From Syncephalastrum monosporum B8922 (taxonomy: Eukaryota > Mucoromycota > Mucoromycetes > Mucorales > Syncephalastraceae): a DNA stretch of 64,000 bases. The notes below the pieces were generated by a model, which saw only the letters and a program-made list of their open reading frames with translations, was not told where the DNA came from and ran no database searches. Shown here in pieces: positions 55,796-64,000 of this stretch (position 1 is the stretch's first letter; the number at the start of each line of letters is the position of its first letter). Position numbers and translations under genes: made by a program. The stretch lies in assembly GCA_000697355.1 (NCBI GenBank), contig JNEN01000829.1, positions 153,096-217,095 on the forward strand. Direction: 5' to 3'.

Positions 55796-58284
55796 TTTAA
55801 GGATTGTAAGTGGAAAGATGTATGAGAGTTCTCCATCGACGTTCAGTGCGTCTATTTATAATCCCCTTCCTTGGCGAATTGCAGAATTTTTTTTTTCGCG
55901 ATCGACTCTTTGGATGTTTCACCCCCCATCTCTTCCGCGACTCGCGCGTCGTACGAAAGAAATGGGATCGACCCCGCTGGTGATTTTACTGCCCGCTCAA
56001 GCGAGCTTGTCCATAACCAGGCATTCGAGTTACATTGGGTTTATTGAGATGGCCAAAGGATATGGGGAAAGAAGTGATTTCGGTCCACTTTTACTCTGTG
56101 TCATGGAAGCAGCGGAATTGCGTGTGTAGTGTAGGGTACATGTGTAGGTGCAGTATAGCGAAAACAAACCTGATGAATTCCCTATGAACTTCGTCAGCGG
56201 GAAAATTAAACTAGAACCGACAGGGCGGCCAGCCACGCGGGAGCAATCATCAGGAGGGCCCCGGACGTCGGGGCAATAAATGCACATCGACTGCTTTGTG
56301 TGTGTGCAGTGAAAACCCATACAGAGAGAGCAAGTACAGGAGGGAACGTGAAGCTTGCCCCGTTCCTTGTTGTTGGCATGACATAACACGAAAAAATAAA
56401 CCAAATACTACACCCCCAACAGGAGTTGTGTCTGTTCCATTAGATCAGTATCACACCGCGGGATGTGTAAGGGCGCCCTGTCACGTATTTTATCATCGGC
56501 AGCCGTTCTCCTCTCAAAGAGATTGGGTGTATCGATGAAGCTAAAAATATTTGAGAATGCATTTATTGCCCGTGCAACGAAGGACCATCGCATCAAGTGC
56601 TGACGACACCTTCATGTCACTCTACCAGTTTTCGTACATTTTCGGCTGACAGATATTGCTTGCGATACACCCATGCACGCCAATTCATCCACAGTGCCAG
56701 CTGAGAATCACCAATTCCCTGTTCCCTCCATTACAAAGCGCAGGATAGAACGCTCCTGTTTGAATTGATGTCAACCAATCAAGAATTGATTCCAGTCCAT
56801 CCTTTTCAAGTTAATGTACCTTCCCTTCGCTTTCCTGGAAGCACGGCAATACCAAAGCAAGTCAAATATGTAGTGAGCAAAGAAAAGGTATGTGACTAGA
56901 TGAGTGTGCTTCCATAATTGATGGGTGGCAATTCTTCCTGTAAAAGGCATGTCAATTATTTCCGTCATTTTACATCAATTCGCCTCACAGGTGTAGGAAT
57001 TGTGCCGGTTTTATTCTTGAAGGATGCACAAAAGAGCAGTATCAATCGATGACAATGCCTGTATAATCGTCGTTTCTTTTTTTTTTTACACACTGTCTTA
57101 TTTTGATCGGGGAGATTAAGCATGCATCAGTGCATGTCGAAGCAGGCTCCAAATAGCACATGTGTCTACGAGTAGGCAATGCTCGTCTATAGAGGAAACA
57201 AAACAATAATATGTGATGATATGCTGGTGGTATATCTTTCTTTGATTATTACATATGACACCGTCGTGATTCGACACTTACAAGAATGATGACTCGGAAA
57301 CGTCTTTATAAAAGTTCTTCTGCTAGAAATTTGTTGATTTGGATGGTGTGTGAGCTTTGGACATGTGCAGGACATAATATAATATATTTGATGAACTGGT
57401 GCACATTTATAGTTTAACTGTGAGCCCTCAAGTATTTACATAATTATAAATACAAGGCGTCTCGATGGTTATTGAGATCAGCAAGGCGATATGCATACCT
57501 GCTACAAGCGCACCCGTGTGCACACAGGCAGAGCGACATGCTCAGTGAAATAAGACGCCGTTGCCATTAAGAAACGTATGCAATCAAAAAGTAAATTCTC
57601 TTTGCAAGCAAGACTCTGTTATATTTTACTATTGTAAGCTGGCAGATGGCAATGAATGCTGGTGCCAGTCACTCTGCTGGTGGACTATGTTCTTTGTTCC
57701 CAAGCTTCATGGCGGTGTGATACAAAAAAAGAAATACAGCTTTCTTCCAAAATAGCCATATGCATGTGGCAGTAACCGACATGGTATGTCATAACTAGCT
57801 TACGGAAGGAGAAAGTCGCTTATCAGCAAGAAGGATGCTTGCCACTGCTTCATATCATTATTTCAACTTTTTTTTGAAAGTGGGGAAATTGGTGGGCCCC
57901 TTATTTACTTGAACCGCTCTCGATCTGGTTTGTAGGGCGTGTGAAACCTAAGCCAGATGATTGGCACAATGTGTTGTCCAGCGATCATTTCATCAAGTGA
58001 AATTCAGTCGATACAATATTGTCCTCAGTGCGATTGAATTACATGTATACACAATCTATCTGAAGAACATGAAGAAAGATTGCGTTGAGGGTACTATGTA
58101 CTGTATACGTATATATGGCTTTAGATGGGTAAATCATGCATCGTTTTCTGCTGAGCAGGCATTCATTTTTCTCCTGACAGCAATGAGTCAGTGCTACTTC
58201 GGGAATGAAGGGCCAAGCAGCGATATGCCTACGGTTAAATGGTGATCTGTACTCAGAAAGAGTAGGGTCTGTCCCTGTTATGGT
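55796..58284. other. 2.5-kb intergenic, no gene seen
   Basis: Divergent spacer. The left 150 bp carry a poly-T run (55887) upstream of the GPI-protein gene. Beyond that only short unrelated frames were found on both strands, with no recognised repeats. Confidence 0.4.
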
Positions 58285-58308
58285 ACTGCCGCAGTCGACT
58301 GCGGCAGT
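58285..58308. promoter_or_regulatory. 24-bp perfect palindrome upstream of SQS1
   Basis: Two inverted copies of ACTGCCGCAGTC meet at a central GTCGAC with no spacer, about 145 bp before the SQS1 start codon. It could bind a dimeric zinc-cluster-type factor or form a hairpin. Function is not known; the perfect symmetry is directly visible. Confidence 0.55.
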
Positions 58309-58452
58309 CGATAGAAGAAAAATACAGAGTGTCCGCAGTTCGGGATTCGAAATCAATGCCATAAAGCAGCTGGAATTGGTTCGACATTGCGTCAAAAGTT
58401 CTCCTGTCCACCGTTGCAGATAAGCAACCCTCTTTTATCTTTAGAACACTTT

Positions 58453-60930
58453 ATGCCGAAGAAGAACCAGCGAGCAAGCGGTGGCAAGGGCCGCGGTGGC
58501 TATGCAAGCGCAAATGGCCGTGGGGGAGGCGGTCGAGGACGAGGAGGAGGACGGGGCGGTCGAGGACGTGGAGGCCGTGGCCGTGGCTCGTTTTCTGGCC
58601 GTGGACGAGGCAGAGGACCAACGATCGCAAGCCGATCCGGTCAATCCTATGCCTCTTATGACTACAACACAAGCAGCGACGACTATGAAGACGATTTTCC
58701 TGTCTTTGGTGAATTTGGTGCAGTTGATCAGGATGTTCTGGCTCAAGAACGAGGTGTGTGTGGGATCACGTTGCAATGAAAAGAGATTCCTCGGTGGTGT
58801 TGACTCCTTCTATTATTTGACACAGGCCAACAACGCAAGCGCACTAACAAACGGAAAAACACCAACCTCAACGGCCCCAAGTTTGGAGGTGTTGTTCGTG
58901 ACGTTGTGCCTGAGGACTACTACACTTTTGAAGAAAACCGAGCAGGCCTTGGATTGGGTGCTCGAGCTGTGGCCGCGGGCAAAAACAATATGAGCGCTAG
59001 CAACCCAAAGTTCACCAAGTTCGTTTCATTCACGAAGTCCACGACTGTGCTCAACGCTGATGAAGAAGCCGACAATCCCGATGGTAACAACTGCTGAGGT
59101 TTCACCTATCGCCTGGTCACAAACATTCAATTCGATAGATGTTCAAATGGACGAAGTCGTTGCCGACGCAACTAACGAGGCTTCTGCAACTACAGTCGTT
59201 CAAGATCAATCAGTAGGAACAGAAGCCGCTGTGAATAGCAGTAGTGCTCCTAATGCTGATATGTACCTCGAGAGCGAAGAAGGACATATGGGATTTTTCA
59301 TCGATGCCACACCGAGCAGGGATATTGCCGCATCTCTCCATGATCCAGACCTCATTCCTCATGAGGACGAGAACCCCTCTTACGACATCCATTTTGAATC
59401 CACCAAAGTTGAACAGCCTCCAGCTAAGAAATCAAAGAAGTCGCAAAAGGCCAAGAAAAAGATCATCCGTGGTGATGATATCTACCTGGGCACTGATGAC
59501 GATGACGACGATATCGACTATCTCGGTCAAGTAGAGGTTGTCCCGAGCAAGATCAAGAAGTCTGCCAAGTCCAAACAAAAGAACAAGAAAAGCAGAAAAG
59601 CACAACCTCAGCCTCTGCAGTTGGAAGATGAACTTGACGAAGACTACTCGATTGACGAAGACGACGATGTGGCTATCATGCGTGACTATATGGAGAATGT
59701 AATGACTATCGACAGCGATGGCGAGGAGCGTATCTGGAAGGAGCTCGAGAATCCGGACGAGTACAATTACGAGGACCTTTACGATGCTGAAGATGACGAT
59801 GCCATCTACGAAGAACATTTGGTGATGAATTCGTCTGAAGAAGGCAACGACTCAACTGATGATGACGATGACTCGGACGAGGACTTTGACGACGATTTTG
59901 ACTATTACCCAGAGCAAGATGAGATATCCCCAGACGCATTCCAACGGGCTCTTCGAGATGCCCTCAACGATGTGCCGCCCAGCCTTCAGAAAGGTAATGT
60001 AATAAGAGTAATATCAATGACACTGATCTCACCGTTATGGTAGGTATTCGCAACAGAATTGCCCAGCCTCCCAAGCAATCGAAGCGGAAGATGGAGATAC
60101 AGAAAGGCCTCGACAAGTTGGAGCGTCGTGCACAGAAGAAAGAACTTCAGCGCGCTGCCAAAAAGAATAAGAAAGACAAGAAAGCGGATTCAGATATCTT
60201 TGTGGACGTCTACGAGCTGGACAGGTAAGCGCAAGGAATAAACACTGGCTGAATAAACTAATAGGGGAGCATGTGATTCTAGGAGGATACGGAACTTCAT
60301 TCTTGCGGACGATCTTGCGAGTTACCAGCTTGCCCCCATGTCCAAACCCAGTCGTCGGCAGCTGCATTATCTAGCCTTGGCATACAATCTGAAATCAAAG
60401 AGTATAGGAACAGGTGCCAACAGGTAAGCAGCAAGGTCTCTCAGTTGACATACATTCTGACTATAGGCAATGTAGATCCCCTGTATTGCACAAGACAGAT
60501 CGAACCTTTATTCCGAAAGACCGTCGTTACATTGAACGTTTCCTCAACGACGCTGCCGCAATTGCTTTCACAGAAGAGTCTATTTCCCGCAAGACGGTCG
60601 AAGGCAAAAAAGCAAACAAGCTTCCACCGTCAGCGGGTAAGAAGGGCAAGAAAGGAAAAGATAAGAAAGGGAGACAGGATAAGTCATCAGCGGGCATGCC
60701 CAGCCATGGCCAGGTGGTTGGCTCAAATGTTGCGCCTATCAGCGAGACCAACGTCGGTCACCGGATGTTGGCTGCTATGGGGTAAGTTGGCCTGCTAAAG
60801 TCATTATATAAGATGTTGACTAAGTTTTCGTAGATGGAAACAAGGCGATGCCCTTGGTGCAAAGAGCGACGGTATCACTGCACCCATAGAGGCTATTATG
60901 CGGAAGTCGCGTAGCGGTCTTGGTTCATAA
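58453..60930 (+). CDS. SQS1: R3H and G-patch protein Sqs1/Pfa1
   Basis: Seven exons (58453-58753, 58826-59083, 59139-59993, 60044-60224, 60283-60423, 60476-60781, 60834-60930), 712 aa. Order of parts: N-terminal Gly/Arg-rich RGG region; conserved PKFGGVVRDVVPEDYYTFEE and a GLGLGARAVAAG stretch; a long acidic Lys-interrupted middle with repeated DDDD; a basic helix (KMEIQKGLDKLERRAQKKEL); R3H domain (RRIRNFILADDLASYQLAPM, RRQLHYLALAYNLKSKSIG); a Lys-rich linker; and a C-terminal G-patch (NVGHRMLAAMGWKQGDALG with GITAPIEAIMRKSRSGLG). Sqs1 activates the helicase Prp43 in splicing and ribosome assembly. Its 3' end, from 60572 on, is repeated in inverted orientation at the right edge. Confidence 0.9.
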
Positions 60931-61496
60931 CAGCAATCGCATCCTGCAAAATAAAGTAATATAGTGAACTTGGGCTACTGTCTGTACTACTACATACACA
61001 GTGCTTCCAACAAGTATTTGTCACAGCCAATCAAAATCAATTTCATGTCATTATATCAGTTTCTTAAAGAACAACTCTCGATGAAATGGACAAACATCCG
61101 CATATGAAAGGTCATTATATAGTTGTGGATAATGCACCCATTCACACTAGCGAAAACATAATAAAAGTATATTGAATATCGAGGATGTAAATGTGTATAT
61201 CTTCCAAAGTACTCTCCAGAGCTTAACCCAATAGAACAATTCCGGGCAGTGGCAAAGAGCAATAGTGTAGAGAAACCCCTTTTCAAAGGTTTTGTCGAAA
61301 CAATGAACCCATGTAATAGTTACCAGCGACTTTGTCAACACCAGTGATACAGTGATCATCACTGGTGTAAGAAGGTAAGTGTAATCATATGAATAACATG
61401 AATTTTTTATTTATTACGGGAACTTCTTATCAAACAACGTTGATGAATATAAGCTCCCCAATGTACCAGGGATGCCACTATGAAGAAAGAATGCCG
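60572..61496 (+). repeat. left arm of a large perfect inverted repeat
   Basis: Every segment compared matches the reverse complement of 63076-64000 with a constant coordinate sum of 124572, so there are no insertions or deletions, and no mismatch was found in the parts read base by base. The arm holds the 3' part of SQS1, its flank, a dead transposase fragment and the first 31 bp of the central element. The true arm may be longer because the right copy is cut by the window edge. Confidence 0.95.
61086..61347 (+). pseudogene. Tc1/IS630-type DDE transposase fragment
   Basis: The plus strand encodes EMDKHPHMKGHYIVVDNAPI followed by HTSENIIKVY, then after a one-base frame change IEYRGCKCVYLPKYSPELNP and IEQFRAVAKSNSVEKPLF, stop at 61347. 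DNAPIH and YSPELNPIEQF are the second Asp and final acidic blocks of the DDE domain of Tc1/mariner/IS630 transposases. The helix-turn-helix part and first catalytic Asp are missing, so this is a relic. It lies 155 bp after the SQS1 stop. Confidence 0.75.
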
Positions 61497-63106
61497 AAAA
61501 GGGATGCCGCTATGGAAAAAGGATGCCAAAAAGGGATGCCATTGTAATTTTTTGTGTTTCGCCAGCTATGGAGACTGCAAAAGGCCGTGTACCTATGTTT
61601 GCATTATGAGCTCTTTTCAAGGAAAGGAAAAAGAGACACTCACATGCGCAATGAACACACCAATCACGTAATGGTTGGTAGGTCTACGGGTCAAAATCTG
61701 AACAGGAGGGTTTAAACTGATTTTGTTTACATCTAGGTGGGTTACTGGTCGAGCGTACTTTACATGGCAATACCATTGGCTTTGCTTGTCCAAAATGCCC
61801 CAAGATTCTGGAATGCTCTTATTTGAACGGTTGGACATTGCACGACAGTTTACCTATGTCAACAAAAAGCAAAGCGCCTAGCATTGCAAGCACCTTTGAC
61901 GACTGAGGAGTGTACGCAGCATATTCTTGCGCTGTCGTCCATCTTTTTGCTCAAACCTAGACGCCTCCACTCGGACATGTACGAGTTTATTGATCGTACG
62001 ACATGCAGCAGATTTCGTGCCAGCATACTGTAAGAGTATGGTATCAGTCAACACACGTTCTCGCAAGCAATTATAACCAAACCCGTGGGACTCGCTTCGC
62101 TTCGTCCATGGCTGACACTTCGATTGCGTTCCGGATGTGAGCGAGTTCCTTCGCCTACGGCTACGGGTCATCACAACCTTCACTTAATCTTCGGTCACCC
62201 ACGTCCGCTTCCACGGCTTGTTATGTAAACAGGAATTCGGTGAGCGATAAAAAAGCAACATCTGATGAATAGCCCGATGCAGTCGTGAGTGTAATCGACG
62301 GTGCATCGCTTGGTCGAACGATTACGTACGGAGAGGTCAAATGAGAGGCGCAGGCCATCAACCACAACCTGTCAACAAGGACTTGGACCGTCTTGGACGA
62401 CTGGCAAAGGGCGCATCAGACACCAATGGCACTGCACTCGCATTCGCCTTCCTTGTAGTTGGTAAGTACGCGGTTGATGTCTTGTTGAGCCTCTGAACAC
62501 GCAGTATTCGAACCTCACTTTCCCTTTTTTTTTTTTACTAGGCAATCATGCCACTTTTTATCTCGTCCATCGACACCAGTCAATGTACTCGATACCTGAA
62601 ACAAGACATGTGCAACTGTCAAGTCAGTGAAGGAGATTCCACTTTAGCGCAGGTCAACGTCATCACAAATATTATTGCCGCTTTTGACAAAGCTGTTGCC
62701 TCTTCTTCCCATGTATTTATTGATCACCCATCAACGCTCAGCACCGATCAAGTACGTTGCGTTATTGATCTCACCACAAACCGAAAACGCAAATCTATTT
62801 CGAGTCATTATCGTCATTAACGGCATTTCATGTTATTCTCCCCGCGGTTGTGCTTTGTGCAGTTCGTACCGCACACTACATTCTTATTGTACCACATGTG
62901 CCATGGGCCAATAAATGTTACATTTATCCCAACATCCTTTTTTTCAAGTTGGCATCCCATTTTCATGGTGGCATCCCGTTTTCAAAACGGCATCCGTTTT
63001 CGGCATCCTTTTTTCATAGCAGTATGCCTTTTTCATTAAGGCACGCTTGATTCATGATTGCATCCTTTTTCATAGCGGCATTCTTTCTTCATAGTGGCAT
63101 CCCTGG
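61466..63106. mobile_element. 1.64-kb TA-flanked element with terminal inverted repeats
   Basis: It begins and ends with the inverted 31-bp sequence starting CCAGGGATGCCACTATGAAG and is flanked by TA on both sides (61464-61465, 63107-63108), as Tc1/mariner-class insertions are. Inside each end are degenerate repeats of GGATGCC with A-runs at about 20-bp spacing: about four on the left (to 61545) and nine or more on the right (from 62935). The interior (61550-62930) has only short frames, such as 62548-62820 plus (PLFISSIDTSQCTRYLKQDM, FDKAVASSSHVFIDHPSTLS) and a CPKCPK-containing frame near 61790. No complete transposase is seen, so it is probably non-autonomous. The flanks are themselves mirror images, so the TA pair is not independent proof of a target duplication. 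Confidence 0.55.
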
Positions 63107-63224
63107 TACATTGGGGAGCTTATATTCATCAACGTTGTTTGATAAGAAGTTCCCGTAATAAATAAAAAATTCATGTTATTCATATGATTACACTTACCTT
63201 CTTACACCAGTGATGATCACTGTA

Positions 63225-63486
63225 TCACTGGTGTTGACAAAGTCGCTGGTAACTATTACATGGGTTCATTGTTTCGACAAAACCTTTGAAAAGGGGTTTC
63301 TCTACACTATTGCTCTTTGCCACTGCCCGGAATTGTTCTATTGGGTTAAGCTCTGGAGAGTACTTTGGAAGATATACACATTTACATCCTCGATATTCAA
63401 TATACTTTTATTATGTTTTCGCTAGTGTGAATGGGTGCATTATCCACAACTATATAATGACCTTTCATATGCGGATGTTTGTCCAT
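63225..63486 (-). pseudogene. inverted copy of the DDE transposase fragment
   Basis: Mirror copy of 61086-61347 with the same frame break, so it arose by the inverted duplication and not by a separate insertion. Confidence 0.75.
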
Positions 63487-63641
63487 TTCATCGAGAGTTG
63501 TTCTTTAAGAAACTGATATAATGACATGAAATTGATTTTGATTGGCTGTGACAAATACTTGTTGGAAGCACTGTGTATGTAGTAGTACAGACAGTAGCCC
63601 AAGTTCACTATATTACTTTATTTTGCAGGATGCGATTGCTG

Positions 63642-64000
63642 TTATGAACCAAGACCGCTACGCGACTTCCGCATAATAGCCTCTATGGGTGCAGTGATAC
63701 CGTCGCTCTTTGCACCAAGGGCATCGCCTTGTTTCCATCTACGAAAACTTAGTCAACATCTTATATAATGACTTTAGCAGGCCAACTTACCCCATAGCAG
63801 CCAACATCCGGTGACCGACGTTGGTCTCGCTGATAGGCGCAACATTTGAGCCAACCACCTGGCCATGGCTGGGCATGCCCGCTGATGACTTATCCTGTCT
63901 CCCTTTCTTATCTTTTCCTTTCTTGCCCTTCTTACCCGCTGACGGTGGAAGCTTGTTTGCTTTTTTGCCTTCGACCGTCTTGCGGGAAATAGACTCTTCT
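63642..64000 (-). pseudogene. inverted partial copy of SQS1 (last exons)
   Basis: Exon 7 (63738-63642) and most of exon 6 (64000-63791) of SQS1 reappear on the minus strand with intact splice sites and stop codon. The copy encodes the Lys-rich linker and G-patch. Whether it is a full second gene or a 3' fragment depends on sequence beyond the window. It could also be an assembly product. Confidence 0.7.

Larger units (their letters stand above)
63076..64000 (-). repeat. right arm of the large perfect inverted repeat
   Basis: Reverse complement of 60572-61496, continuing to the window edge. See the left arm for the comparison. Confidence 0.95.

Noticed and set aside
58310..58400. tRNA-like TTCGAA motif near 58340
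   Set aside because: No matching acceptor stem or D-arm could be drawn around it.

Overview
This window is from a filamentous fungus, most likely an early-diverging one (Mucoromycota, Mucorales-like). The basis is short introns of about 50-100 bases with GT(A/G)AGT donors, compact fungal housekeeping genes (NAR1, cytochrome c1, eL22, TAF9, GIR2, a GT15 mannosyltransferase, a Cdc4-type F-box/WD40 protein, SQS1), and repeated ORF families that I recall, but could not check, as multicopy hypothetical proteins in Mucorales. Species is not resolved.

Layout. 1-8.5 kb: the 5' part of a large Num1/ApsA-like cortical protein gene (minus, running off the left edge), a nine-exon chromodomain gene (plus), and an F-box/leucine-rich-repeat gene (minus). 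8.7-20.6 kb: a decayed repeat island with at least three copies of one family of about 0.4-1 kb repeats in both orientations. One pair brackets two divergent, broken multi-exon ORFs, one of which carries a PD-(D/E)XK-like signature. 21.4-42.4 kb: a normal gene block containing NAR1, CYT1, a peroxisome-targeted alpha/beta hydrolase, two single-pass membrane proteins, RPL22, a vacuolar polyphosphatase, GIR2, the Cdc4-like gene, a tetraspanin and a Pro/Ala-repeat protein. 42.8-47.5 kb: a second island with two more copies of the same repeat family in inverted orientation and two further broken or unusual ORFs. 49-56 kb: a KRE2/MNT1-type mannosyltransferase, TAF9 and a GPI-anchored cell-wall protein. 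58.4-60.9 kb: SQS1 (RGG, R3H and G-patch). 60.57-64 kb: a strikingly regular palindrome. At least 925 bp containing the 3' end of SQS1 and a dead Tc1/IS630-type transposase fragment is repeated in inverted orientation, apparently without mismatch, around a 1.64-kb element flanked by TA dinucleotides.

Gene models were built by joining exons at splice sites that keep family-conserved sequence in frame. For each intact multi-exon gene the summed exon length is a multiple of three. Three independent genes need a GC-AG intron, each with the donor GCAAGT. The ordinary genes do not form a pathway. The unusual content is the two related repeat islands, the broken nuclease-like gene family whose 3' end is built into the repeat, the chromodomain gene with pieces of similar sequence in both islands, and the right-edge palindrome.
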